A DNA stretch of 64,000 bases from Streptomyces olivochromogenes (GCF_001514115.1 NZ_KQ948471.1:89424-153423), one strand, 5' to 3'; counted from the stretch's first letter, positions 27,900-36,395 are shown. Made by a program: numbers and translations. The notes: generated from the sequence alone by a model not told the origin.

Positions 27900-28352
27900 A
27901 TGAACGGAGTAGAGCTGTTCCTCCTCGGACGCACCCTGATGAAGATCGGTGAAGCCGCGATCCCGGAACCCGAAGGCGGACTCGCCCGTTACAGCGGCAG
28001 TGTCCGGTCCGTCCTCATCGTCGCCAGTGACCTGGCCACCCACCCCGACAGCGCCGTCGGCGAGATCGCCGCCCGCACCGGCCTCCACCAGAGTCAGGTC
28101 TCCACCGCCGTCGCCCGCCTGAAGGAAGCCGGCGCCGTCATCACGGCCCCCGACCCGGCGGACCGCCGCCGCCTCCTGGTCCGCCAGGCCCCCCACATCT
28201 CCGGCCGTGTCGCCGAAGTCAGGGCGGGCGCCATCGACGACGCCCTCACCACGGCCCTCGACGACGCAACCCCCCAACAACTCAAGGAAGTCAAGGACGC
28301 CCTCGAGGTCCTGGCCCGCCACCTCACCCCGCACGCACCGGCGCACACGTAG
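27900..28352 (+). CDS. MarR-family transcriptional regulator
   Basis: 150 aa. The winged helix-turn-helix is visible at SAVGEIAARTGLHQSQVSTAVARLKEAG (recognition helix LHQSQVSTAVARL), and the wing at DPADRRRLLVR, the DxRxR signature of MarR proteins. Terminal helices would form the dimer interface. Divergent orientation from the DHA2 exporter and the palindromes between them support local repression released by an exported drug, the usual MarR/efflux logic. Confidence 0.93.
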   Translation: MNGVELFLLGRTLMKIGEAAIPEPEGGLARYSGSVRSVLIVASDLATHPDSAVGEIAARTGLHQSQVSTAVARLKEAGAVITAPDPADRRRLLVRQAPHISGRVAEVRAGAIDDALTTALDDATPQQLKEVKDALEVLARHLTPHAPAHT

Positions 28353-28513
28353 TCATGAGCCGGCCGGCCACCGCAGACCGCCCGCGGCCGCAGGCCCACC
28401 CCGCCGGCTCCGCAGCGCCACCCGAACCCCCTGCAAACCGCACGCAAGCCCGCCACGGGAGCATCCGCCGCACGCGACCGACGCCGACCTCCAGAACGGA
28501 GATCCCGAGTCCC

Positions 28514-28860
28514 GTGCGAGCCATCGGCATCCACAACTTCGGCGCCCCGCACCCCCGGCATGGACGCCTCCGCAACCGTGGACGCCACCGGCCCCGGCAC
28601 CGACTTCACCCCCGGCCAACGTGTGATGGCGTACGTCAACCCGCTACACCCGTACGGCGGTGCCCAAGCCGAATGCATCGTCACCCCGCAGGACCACGCC
28701 GCGCCCCTGCCGGACGAAGCGGACCTGCACGACGCGACCGGCCTTCCCATGAACGGCCTCACCGCCCACCAGGCACTGACCCATCTCGCTCTCCCCGTAG
28801 GAGCCACCATCGCCGTCACCGGCCTCACCCGGGCCCCGGGCGGCTACGCGGTCCAACCGG
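28514..28860 (+). pseudogene. MDR-family (quinone oxidoreductase-like) remnant
   Basis: A GTG start with MRAIGIHNFGAP matches the N-terminus of zinc-independent medium-chain reductases. After a frame change the sequence continues from 28560 with DFTPGQRVMAYVNPLHPYGG, the substrate domain, and GLPMNGLTAHQAL, stopping at GATIAVTG where the NADP-binding domain should begin. N-terminal deletion plus truncation means it is non-functional. Confidence 0.7.
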
Positions 28861-28999
28861 CCGCCTATCAGGGCCTGCGAGCGTCGCTAAAGCGCCGGGC
28901 TTGCACAACGGGCATCACTGGGTGTGATGCTGTGTTTGCGTCCAGCCCCATCCGGGTGATTCCGGGGAACGGGCAGGGACCGTTGAAGGGGCCCCGCGT

Positions 29000-29158
29000 C
29001 GCCACAACTCCCGTGCTCTGGCACGGATGTTGCGGGTGGCCCGTTGGGCCTTGCGAAGCAGGGTCTCGCCGCCGGTGCCCAGACCGTCCGGGCCGGGGTC
29101 GAGGCCCGGTGACGAAGCCGTCGAGGGATACCGCGATGTCAGCGATGATGCGAGTCAT
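29000..29158 (-). pseudogene. N-terminal remnant of a dihydrofolate reductase-family protein
   Basis: MTRIIADIAVSLDGFVTGP is the family's first strand and loop. The following sequence soon leaves the family pattern, so only the N-terminus survives. It is tail-to-tail with the MDR remnant. Confidence 0.6.
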
Positions 29159-29270
29159 GTCAGGGCAGATGTGATCCGCCGCCCGAACTCGGCGCTCTCG
29201 CATGAAGCATGTGTGGGATGCGAACCCGACAGCCGCGGAGCGGAGGGTCGCCGGTCCGTCAGTTTCCGGT

Positions 29271-30182
29271 TCACCGGCCGCGCAGGCCCGCGCTGATCAC
29301 GCGGCCGGTCTGCCGGGCGGCTTCCGCCAGCCGTTCCAAGCGGTGCGCGGGATCGGTCAGGACGCAGAGGGCCGCCACCGGGGCGCCGTCCGCTCCGAGC
29401 AGCGGCACCGCCGTGCAGCACACCCCGCTCGTCACTTCCTCCTCGTCGAATGCGGCACCCCGGTCCCGGATCGCGGCGGCCTCCTGGAGCCAGGACGCGG
29501 GAAGCGGCCCCAGCAGGGGGTTCGGATGGGCCCCGGCTACCAGCACCTTGCCCGCCGCGGTGAACCACGGCCAGGTCGTACCGGTCCGCAGCGGGACCGG
29601 CTGCTCGGCCTCGCCGGGACTCCACTCCACCATCAGGGTCTCGCCCCTCCACAGCACGGCGATCCCCGCCGTCATACCCGTGATCTCCACCAGACGCCGC
29701 ACCGGTTCCCTCGCGGCGGACCGCAACCGGGGATGCGGCTGCCACTCGCGCCCGAGGCTGAACATCCGCAGGCCCACCCGGTAACTCCCGCGGCACCGCT
29801 CCACCGCACCCAGGTCCGCCAGCTGTTCCAGCAGCCGGTACGCGGTCGTCTTGGGCAGCCCGCATTCGGACGCCAGCCTGGTCGGCCCGGCCTCCACGGC
29901 CCGTTCCACCGCTTCCAGCAACGCGAAAGCACCTTCGAGTACGCTCCGTCCGCCCACGCCCGCCGCCGAAGGCGCACCAGCCGTGGCAGTCGCACCAGCC
30001 GTGCCTGCGGCCGCACCCGCGGACCCGGGCGCCGGTGCCGGTGCCGGTGCCGGTGCCGGTGGCGGCGACGGAAGATTTCCCGGCATGACCTCCGGCATGA
30101 CCTCCGGCATGACCTCCGGCATGACCCCCGACCGCTGCACCGCCACCCGTATCCCCGGTGCGATCACTCCACGTCCGGTCAC
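29271..30182 (-). CDS. IclR-family transcriptional regulator with repetitive N-terminal extension
   Basis: 303 aa from the GTG at 30182, with GGGGGAGG about 7 nt upstream; the frame extends to 30299. The extension contains MPEV repeated three times (12-bp DNA repeats) and a Pro-Ala run from a 6-bp repeat. The IclR helix-turn-helix follows: GAFALLEAVERAVEAGPTRL and GLPKTTAYRLLEQLADLGAV. The effector domain has GIAVLWRGETLMVEWSPG, AAGKVLVAGAHPNPLLGPLP and EEEVTSGVCCTAVPLLG. It probably senses a small acid metabolite. It is divergent from the SARP gene and could control the RiPP cluster, which is inference. Confidence 0.85.
   Translation of the reverse strand: MTGRGVIAPGIRVAVQRSGVMPEVMPEVMPEVMPGNLPSPPPAPAPAPAPAPGSAGAAAGTAGATATAGAPSAAGVGGRSVLEGAFALLEAVERAVEAGPTRLASECGLPKTTAYRLLEQLADLGAVERCRGSYRVGLRMFSLGREWQPHPRLRSAAREPVRRLVEITGMTAGIAVLWRGETLMVEWSPGEAEQPVPLRTGTTWPWFTAAGKVLVAGAHPNPLLGPLPASWLQEAAAIRDRGAAFDEEEVTSGVCCTAVPLLGADGAPVAALCVLTDPAHRLERLAEAARQTGRVISAGLRGR
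30081..30128. repeat. 12-bp tandem repeat inside IclR gene
   Basis: Four near-identical copies of GGCATGACCTCC, encoding MPEV units on the reverse strand. A hexamer run of GCCGGT at about 30030-30061 encodes Pro-Ala. Both are slippage-prone. Confidence 0.8.
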
Positions 30183-30373
30183 GCTCGCGCCTCCCCCGTC
30201 TGCCCGTTGCGCAGCCGGCAGGCGACGGCCCCTGCCGCCGTGCTCGGACGGGACGCGGTCATCGCCCGTCCGTGCGACCACGCCCCAGCAGACTGGCACT
30301 GGAGTGTGGCTTGAAACCTTGTCGAATGCTTGTCTCCCAGGGGAGGACGCTTCCCGGAGGGGAGGCAGACGAC

Positions 30374-33250
30374 ATGGTGGACGTGCAGTTGCTCGGTCCT
30401 GTGGAACTGTCGGTGGGGGGCCACGTGGTGGAGGTGGGCCCGCCGCAACGCCGTACGGTGATGGCTGCCCTGGCGGTGGACGTCGGCCGGCCCGTCGCCG
30501 TCGACGTGGTCATCGAGCGGGTCTGGGGCGCGCGTGCGCCGAACGGGGCGCGGGCCGCGGTGCACGCCCATGTCGCCCGGATCCGGCGGATGTGCGAACA
30601 GGCCGCCGAAACGGCGAGAGAGCCCTTACGCGTGGCGCGGCGCTCGGGCGGGTACCTGCTGGAAGCCCGCCTGGACCAGGTGGACGTGTACCGGTTCCGG
30701 CAACTGATCGACCAGGCGCGGGCGGTGGAGCGGAGCGACCCGGCGCGGGCGGCGCGGCTGCTGGGCGACGCACTCGGCCTGTGGCGCGGAGACCCCCTGT
30801 CCGGTCTGCAGGGACAGTGGGCGGCGCGGATGCGCGAGGCCTGGCGGCGGCAGCGCCAGGACGCCGCCGTCGGGTGGGCCCGCGCGGAGCTGCGCCTGGG
30901 TGATCCCGTGTCCGTCATCGGCCCGCTGACCGGCCTGCTCGGTGAGTATCCGCTGGCGGAACCCCTGGCCGAAGCGCTGATGCGGGCGCTGCACGACACC
31001 GGGCGAAGCGCGGAGGCGCTGGACTGCTACGCCGCCGTCCGAGAGCGGCTGGCGGAAGAGCTGGGTACGGATCCGGGACCGGCGCTGCGGCAACTGCACC
31101 AGGCGATCCTGCGGGGCCACCAGTCCGAGTCCGCTTCGCGGGCCAAGCCCCCGCTGCAGCCGCCGTCCGCGGGGGCGCGACCGGGTGATCGTCCCGCCCA
31201 ACTGCCCATGGCCGTACGCGGGTTCACCGGCCGTGACGAGGAACTGGCCCGCCTCGCGGCGATCCTCGCCTCGGCGGAGGGAGAATCCGCGGCGGTGGTG
31301 ATCTCGGCGGTGTCGGGCATGGCGGGGGTCGGGAAGACGGCGCTGGCGGTGCACTGGGCGCGCCGGGTGGCAGGCGCGTTCCCCGACGGGCAGCTGTATG
31401 TGAACCTGCGGGGATTCGATCCGCAGGGGGCGGCGGCGCCTCTGACGGAGGTGGTACGGGGGTTTCTGGACGCCTTCGGGGTGCGGCCCGAGCGGGTGCC
31501 GCCGGGCCTGGAGGCCCAAGTGGGCCTGTACCGGAGCCTGTTGGCGGGGCGGCGGATGATCGTGGTGCTGGACAACGCGCGGGACGAGGAACAGGTCCGT
31601 CCGCTGCTGCCGGGCGCGGTCGGCTGCATGGCGCTGGTGACCAGCCGGAACCGGCTGACCGGGCTGGCGGTGACGGAGGGCGCCCATCTGCTGGCGGTCG
31701 ACTCGCTGAGTCCGGACGCGGCGCGGGACGTACTGGCGGAGCGGCTCGGGGCGGGACGGGTGGCGGCCGAGCTGGAGGCCGTGGCGGACATCGTCGCCTC
31801 GTGCGCGGGACTGCCGCTGGCGCTGGCGGTGGTGGCGGCCCGTGCGGCCGTACAGCCGGGCAGGCCGCTCAGAGCGCTGGCGGATGAACTGCGGCAGGCG
31901 GGCGGCCCGCTGGACGCACTGGACGGGGGAGAGGAGGCCAGCCGGGTGCGGGCGGTGTTCTCCTGGTCCTACAGCGCGCTCAGCACCGGCGCGGCCCGGA
32001 TGTTCCGGCTGCTGGCGCTGCATCCGGGGCCGGACGTGGGACAGGCGGCGGCGGCCGCGCTGGCGGGGGTGTCGCCGGAACGGGCCCGGGGACTGCTGAG
32101 TGAACTGACCGGCGGGCACCTGCTGGTCGAGCACGTACCGGGACGGTACACGTTCCACGATCTCCTGCGGGTGTACGCAGGGGAGTTGACGGCCGTCTAC
32201 GACGGTGAGCGGGTGCGGCGGGCGGCGCTGCACCGGATGATGGATCACTACCTGCACACCGCGAGGGCGGCCGATGTACTGGTGACCCCGCAGCCCCATC
32301 CGGTGGCGACGGGGCCGGCCGCGCCGGGGTCCAACGTGCAGGAGCCCGCCGACTACGGGCAGGCGCGGGCCTGGCTCGTCGCCGAGCACGCGGTGCTGCT
32401 GGAGATCGTGCGGCAGCCGCCGCCGGACTTCGACGGCCATGTGTGGCGGCTGGTCACGGTGCTGACGAGCTTTCTGGACCGGCACGGGTACTGGCAGGCC
32501 TTGCTGGCGGCCGGGCGCAGCGCGCTGGCGGCGGCCCGGCGCGAGGGCGACCTCGCCGGACAGGCGGGTTCCTACCGCGGTCTGGGGCTGGCGCTGGACC
32601 GGTTGAAGCGCCCGGGGCCGGCCCGGGAGCACTACCTGCGGGCACTGGAGCTGTTCGGCACGCTGGGCAGCGACGCGGGGCAGGCCCGTACACATCAGCA
32701 TCTGTCGCGGATGTCGGGGGCACAGGGCCGCCCCCGGCAGGCGCTCGAGCACGCGTACCGGAGCCTGGAGCACTACCGGACGGCGGGCGACCGGGCAGGA
32801 CAGGCCGCGGCGTTGAACCACATCGGCTGGCGGCAGGCCAACCTCGGCGACCACCTCGGCGCGCTGGCGCACTGCGAGCAGGCCCTCGAGCTCGCGCACG
32901 AGGCCGGGGACGTGGACGGGCAGGCCCACATCCTGGACAGCCTGGGCTACATCCATCATCACCTGGGCCGGTACCAGCAGGCGGTCGACCGCTACCGGCG
33001 GGCGGCGGAGCTGTTCCGCGCCACCGGCGAGCGCCACAGCGAGGCCGCCTGTCTGCTCTGCCTCGGCGACACACACCGCAGCGCCCACCAGCCCGACGCG
33101 GCCCGCGACGCCTGGACCCGGGCCCTGTCCCTCACCGGCGAACTCGGCCTGCCCGACGACGACTCCCTGCGCGCCGAAATCCTCGACCGCCTGAGTTCCG
33201 CGGCCACCTCCGGCAGGCCGTCCGGCCACATCCCGGTCCGGCCCCAGTAG
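30374..33250 (+). CDS. AfsR-like large SARP regulator (SARP + NB-ARC + TPR)
   Basis: 958 aa from the ATG at 30374 (GGGGAGG upstream). Domains: OmpR-type winged helix 1-95 (VQLLGPVELSVGGHVVEVGP, PQRRTVMAALA), bacterial transcriptional activator domain about 100-245 (VDVYRFRQLIDQARAVE), NB-ARC ATPase with P-loop SGMAGVGKTALAVHWARRV near residue 315 and VVLDNARDEEQVRPLLPG, winged helix, then TPR repeats from about 700 to the end. SARPs activate antibiotic clusters by binding direct repeats near -35. Codon 85 is a TTA Leu (30626-30628), making translation bldA-dependent. It lies directly upstream of the RiPP precursor genes and is the probable pathway activator. Confidence 0.93.
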   Translation: MVDVQLLGPVELSVGGHVVEVGPPQRRTVMAALAVDVGRPVAVDVVIERVWGARAPNGARAAVHAHVARIRRMCEQAAETAREPLRVARRSGGYLLEARLDQVDVYRFRQLIDQARAVERSDPARAARLLGDALGLWRGDPLSGLQGQWAARMREAWRRQRQDAAVGWARAELRLGDPVSVIGPLTGLLGEYPLAEPLAEALMRALHDTGRSAEALDCYAAVRERLAEELGTDPGPALRQLHQAILRGHQSESASRAKPPLQPPSAGARPGDRPAQLPMAVRGFTGRDEELARLAAILASAEGESAAVVISAVSGMAGVGKTALAVHWARRVAGAFPDGQLYVNLRGFDPQGAAAPLTEVVRGFLDAFGVRPERVPPGLEAQVGLYRSLLAGRRMIVVLDNARDEEQVRPLLPGAVGCMALVTSRNRLTGLAVTEGAHLLAVDSLSPDAARDVLAERLGAGRVAAELEAVADIVASCAGLPLALAVVAARAAVQPGRPLRALADELRQAGGPLDALDGGEEASRVRAVFSWSYSALSTGAARMFRLLALHPGPDVGQAAAAALAGVSPERARGLLSELTGGHLLVEHVPGRYTFHDLLRVYAGELTAVYDGERVRRAALHRMMDHYLHTARAADVLVTPQPHPVATGPAAPGSNVQEPADYGQARAWLVAEHAVLLEIVRQPPPDFDGHVWRLVTVLTSFLDRHGYWQALLAAGRSALAAARREGDLAGQAGSYRGLGLALDRLKRPGPAREHYLRALELFGTLGSDAGQARTHQHLSRMSGAQGRPRQALEHAYRSLEHYRTAGDRAGQAAALNHIGWRQANLGDHLGALAHCEQALELAHEAGDVDGQAHILDSLGYIHHHLGRYQQAVDRYRRAAELFRATGERHSEAACLLCLGDTHRSAHQPDAARDAWTRALSLTGELGLPDDDSLRAEILDRLSSAATSGRPSGHIPVRPQ

Positions 33251-33284
33251 GCCCGGGCAGCGGACCGGCCGTTTCGGGCCTTCG

Positions 33285-33301
33285 GTTCCGCTGAGCGGAA
33301 C
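33285..33301 (+). terminator. Hairpin after SARP gene
   Basis: GTTCCGC-TGA-GCGGAAC, a 7-bp perfect stem 35 bp after the SARP stop. It may separate the regulator transcript from the precursor operon. Confidence 0.5.
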
Positions 33302-33418
33302 AGGGCACGACAGGCCGTTCCACGCCCACCACACTTCCGAAAGAGTGACGACGCGCTGGCGCTGTTTTCGCACCTTTCGAGTGCCGGTTCCATCGAGCGG
33401 CGGAGGGGAGGGAACATC

Positions 33419-33505
33419 ATGGAGAAGACCGTCGTGGAGAACGACCCGCAGATCGACGATCCGGATTCTGCCCTGGTCACAGTGGGAGTCAGCGTCAGTT
33501 TCTGA
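33419..33505 (+). CDS. Putative RiPP precursor peptide 1 (28 aa)
   Basis: A 28-residue gene from the ATG at 33419 with GGAGGG 7 nt upstream. The leader is acidic: MEKTVVENDPQ, then IDDPDSAL. The C-terminus is VTVGVSVSF, in which Val alternates with small residues before a final Phe. The first six residues and the upstream bases (CCATCGA, then the ribosome site) are repeated in the next small gene, showing a duplication. Position directly before a radical SAM RiPP maturase supports a substrate role. The peptide itself matches no family I know. Too short for most gene callers. Confidence 0.75.
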   Translation: MEKTVVENDPQIDDPDSALVTVGVSVSF

Positions 33506-33550
33506 CGCTGTCCAGAAGGACCCCGACCGGATTCCCGCGGGGTCTTCCAG

Positions 33551-33593
33551 ACGCTTCCGGTGCAACCCGAGGATCCGGTCGCACCGGAAGCGT
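33551..33593 (+). promoter_or_regulatory. Strong hairpin between the two precursor genes
   Basis: Perfect 13-bp arms ACGCTTCCGGTGC (33551-33563) and GCACCGGAAGCGT (33581-33593) with a 17-nt loop. It lies between precursor 1 and precursor 2. It may be an attenuating terminator or an RNA-stabilising element that sets the ratio of precursor to maturase transcripts. Confidence 0.65.
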
Positions 33594-33686
33594 TCAAAGA
33601 ACATCGGCATGGCAGGGTCACCGCACCGGGGCGGGCCGCATGCCATGCCCGCCCTGTCACCATCGAACGGCCGGGGGAGGAGCGCC

Positions 33687-33782
33687 ATGGAGAAGACCGT
33701 CGTGCACAACAACCCGCAGATGGAAAACCGTGAAGACGTCGATTCGACGATGATATCGGTGATGGTGTACGTCACCTTCTGA
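33687..33782 (+). CDS. Putative RiPP precursor peptide 2 (31 aa)
   Basis: 31 residues from the ATG at 33687, preceded by GGGGGAGGAG. It shares the leader MEKTVV(x)N(x)PQ with precursor 1 and has a longer acidic linker (MENREDVDST). The C-terminus is MISVMVYVTF, again beta-branched residues at every second position and a terminal Phe. The stop is 72 bp before the radical SAM start. The two peptides differ mainly in the residues between the alternating Val/Ile positions, as expected for precursors whose core pattern is what the enzyme reads. Function inferred from context. Confidence 0.75.
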   Translation: MEKTVVHNNPQMENREDVDSTMISVMVYVTF

Positions 33783-33854
33783 CCAGCGCGGCCTCGCTTC
33801 CAAGCCTTGCTCCGTGCTTCCGCCCGGGAGACACGGGCTCACGCCGGAGGGCAT

Positions 33855-35780
33855 ATGAAGATCACGCTGGTCTGCATGCCGTGGGCCACGACAGCAACCC
33901 CTTCGCTCGCACTCGGGATCCTTTCGCGAAGGATCGCGGACACCTTCCCGGAAATCGAGACGAAGACCGTCTACGCCAACATCGAGTTCGCCGACTGGAT
34001 GGACCAGCAAGGAGGACTCGGCGCCCCGGAGTTCAGCTTTTTCTCCCTGCACAGCTATTTCCTGGGATGCGGCGACTGGGTGTTCTCTTCCGCCCTCTAC
34101 AAGGACCCCTCGTGGCGGGTCGACGAGTTCACCGCCGGACTGAGGGGAAAGATCACGGACAACCAGTTGGAGACCTGTCTGCGACTGCACCGGATCGTTC
34201 CCGATTTCATTGAAGCCACCGCACGCCAGATAGTCGCCGACGGTCCCGATCTCGTGGGCGCGACCTCGACGTTCCAGCAGAACGTGGCGTCACTCGCACT
34301 GCTGCGCCGGATCAAGGAACTGGCCCCCGGCACGACGACCGTCATGGGCGGAGCCAACTGCGACGGCCCGCAAGGGGACGCGCTGCACCGCAACTTCGAC
34401 TTCCTCGACTACGTCGTACGCGGCGAGGCGGAGCGGACGTTCCCGCAACTTGTCGAGGCCCTTCACACCGACGGCGAGCCGGACACCTCGCACATCCCCG
34501 GCCTGTGCCGGCGCGACGGCGGCGCCAGCGTGAGCAACCCGTCCACCGAGCGGCTCCTTGCGCCGTCCGAGATCCCCGCGCCCGACTTCGACGCCTACTT
34601 CGAGCGCCTCAGGCGCTCGCGCGTGCAGTCCTGGTACGAGCCGGTGCTCGTGGTCGAGGGCGCGCGCGGCTGCTGGTGGGGCGAGAAGCACCACTGCACG
34701 TTCTGCGGACTCAACGGCTCCGCGATGACCTTCCGCAGCAAGAGCCCGCACACCTATCTGGAGGAGATCCTCACGCTCGCCGGGCGCCACCATGTGCTGG
34801 ACTTCTACGCCGTGGACAACATCCTGGAGATGTCCTACCTCGACTCCGTCCTGGACAAGCTCGCCGAGGCCCCCTTCGACCTGCGCATCCAGTACGAGGT
34901 CAAGTCGAACATGAAGCTGTCGCAGATCGCCCAGATGCGTGCGGCGGGTGTGGTCAGCGTCCAGCCGGGCATCGAGAGCCTCAGCAGCCGCGTGCTGAAG
35001 ATCATGGACAAGGGCGTGAGCGGCACCCACAACATCCGCTTCCTCCGGGACGCCGAGACCCACGGACTGTCGGTGGCGTGGAACTACCTGTACGGGTTCC
35101 CGGGTGAGACCCAGGACGACTACCTGCCCCTCATCGAGCAGTTTCCGGCCCTGCACCACCTCCACCCCAGCACCGGAGCGAACAGGATCGCGCTGGAGCG
35201 TTTCAGCCCCTACTTCGACCGCCCCGAGCTGGGCTTCGCCGACCGGCGCCCGAACCCGCAGTACCAGATCACCTATGACCTCCCGGAAGCCGAACTGGCC
35301 GACCTCGCCTACCTGTTCGACACCCCCGCCCAGGGCATCGACCGCAAGCTCGCCGAACGGCTCGCCGAAGCCCTTCAGGAGTGGGCCGACAACTACATCC
35401 GCAGCAGCCTGTCCTACGTCGACCGCGGCGACCGCATCACGCTCACCAACTCCCGGCCGGGCTTCTCCTGGCGGTCCATGACCCTGCAGGACCCCGTCGA
35501 GGCCGAACTGTTCCGCGCCCTGCACGACCCCAGGTCCGTCGCTCAACTGGTACGCCGCGCGGCCCAGGTCACTCGCGCCTGGGACGAGAACCGCGTCGAG
35601 GCTTTGCTGGGCGACTGGCGGCGACAGGGACTGATCTTCGTCGAGGCCGACCGTGCCGTCCACCTCGCCACCGAGGACGAGAACCAACTGCTGTGCCGCA
35701 TCCGGCGCGACTCGCAGAGCGGCGGACCCGAACTGGCCCTGGAACTGGCCGAGGAGTCCACATGCGTGACGATCTCCTGA
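33855..35780 (+). CDS. B12-type radical SAM RiPP maturase (RiPP maturation radical SAM protein 1 family)
   Basis: 641 aa from the ATG at 33855 (CGGAGGG upstream). The N-terminal 240 residues have a cobalamin-binding-like fold (MKITLVCMPWATTATPSLAL; VGATSTFQQNVASLALLRRI; TVMGGANCDG). The radical SAM core has an unusual cluster motif, Cys273-x7-Cys281-x2-Cys284 (GCWWGEKHHCTFCGLNG), instead of CX3CX2C. This motif marks the TIGR03975-type RiPP maturase group as I recall it; relatives include peptide C-methyltransferases. SAM-site features include IQYEVKSNMKL and YLYGFPGET. A C-terminal domain of about 170 residues may bind the leader. It overlaps the next gene by 19 bp and follows the two precursor genes. 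Confidence 0.92.
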   Translation: MKITLVCMPWATTATPSLALGILSRRIADTFPEIETKTVYANIEFADWMDQQGGLGAPEFSFFSLHSYFLGCGDWVFSSALYKDPSWRVDEFTAGLRGKITDNQLETCLRLHRIVPDFIEATARQIVADGPDLVGATSTFQQNVASLALLRRIKELAPGTTTVMGGANCDGPQGDALHRNFDFLDYVVRGEAERTFPQLVEALHTDGEPDTSHIPGLCRRDGGASVSNPSTERLLAPSEIPAPDFDAYFERLRRSRVQSWYEPVLVVEGARGCWWGEKHHCTFCGLNGSAMTFRSKSPHTYLEEILTLAGRHHVLDFYAVDNILEMSYLDSVLDKLAEAPFDLRIQYEVKSNMKLSQIAQMRAAGVVSVQPGIESLSSRVLKIMDKGVSGTHNIRFLRDAETHGLSVAWNYLYGFPGETQDDYLPLIEQFPALHHLHPSTGANRIALERFSPYFDRPELGFADRRPNPQYQITYDLPEAELADLAYLFDTPAQGIDRKLAERLAEALQEWADNYIRSSLSYVDRGDRITLTNSRPGFSWRSMTLQDPVEAELFRALHDPRSVAQLVRRAAQVTRAWDENRVEALLGDWRRQGLIFVEADRAVHLATEDENQLLCRIRRDSQSGGPELALELAEESTCVTIS

Positions 35781-36352
35781 CCCCGCCGTCCACGACCCCG
35801 AACGGCTCGCCCCCCGCGCGTCACGTGCACGACCTGTACGCGCGCGGCGTGCGGTACGCCGAACTCCACGAGCCCGTCAACCTGAGCTCGCCCACCCCCC
35901 GCGATCTGCGCGCCCTCGACTTCGTCCGGGTCGCCACCGCCCGCGGCCTGCTGGTGCGCTGGCAGCTGCGGGCAGGCCGGCGCGCCGACCCGGCCCTGAC
36001 CGCACGCGACCTGACACACCTTCAGCCCCCGGCCTCCCTCGACGGCACCCGGCCGGCCGAACGCCTCACCGAGTGGCGCAACCGGTTCTACATCGGCCGC
36101 TGCGTCTGGCGCCGAGGCCCCGGCTTCGTACAGATCCGCGACCGGCGGGACGGAGTGCTGCAACGGTTCAACCTGCTCCAGCCCGCATACGTGCAAGCAG
36201 CGACCCTGCTGGAGCAGCAGCAGGTGAGCGGCGTCGATCCCGATGTCCTCGTGGCACTGCGCGCCGAGCACCTCGTGCTGGACCTCGGCGGCCTCGACTG
36301 GTGGGCTCCCTGCCTCATCGACCGGTGGCCCGTCCCGTCCATGGTCCTGTGA
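35762..36352 (+). CDS. DUF5825-like partner of radical SAM maturase
   Basis: 196 aa, starting inside the 3' end of the maturase gene (ATG 35762, 19-bp overlap), which implies coupled translation. Soluble, with no cofactor motif. Visible features are RDLRALDFVRVATARGLLVRWQLR, CVWRRGPGFVQIRDRR and a terminal LDLGGLDWWAPCLIDRWPVP. I recall this as the DUF5825 family that accompanies RiPP maturation radical SAM proteins. A possible role is leader-peptide recognition or maturase chaperoning, which is inference. The DUF number is from memory. Confidence 0.75.
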   Translation: MRDDLLTPPSTTPNGSPPARHVHDLYARGVRYAELHEPVNLSSPTPRDLRALDFVRVATARGLLVRWQLRAGRRADPALTARDLTHLQPPASLDGTRPAERLTEWRNRFYIGRCVWRRGPGFVQIRDRRDGVLQRFNLLQPAYVQAATLLEQQQVSGVDPDVLVALRAEHLVLDLGGLDWWAPCLIDRWPVPSMVL

Positions 36353-36395
36353 GCGGTACGCCAACCTCCTGACCCGACCTCCCGAAGGAGCCGGC

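Noticed and set aside
33364..33397. TTTCG/TCGAG direct repeats as SARP binding site before the precursor genes
   Set aside because: Spacing between copies (9 and 16 bp) does not fit the 11- or 22-bp periodicity expected for SARP heptamers, so I could not support it by eye.
30626..33775. 1049-residue reverse-strand open frame
   Set aside because: It mirrors the SARP gene on the other strand, is rich in Arg/Pro/Gln with no domain, and results from high third-position GC.
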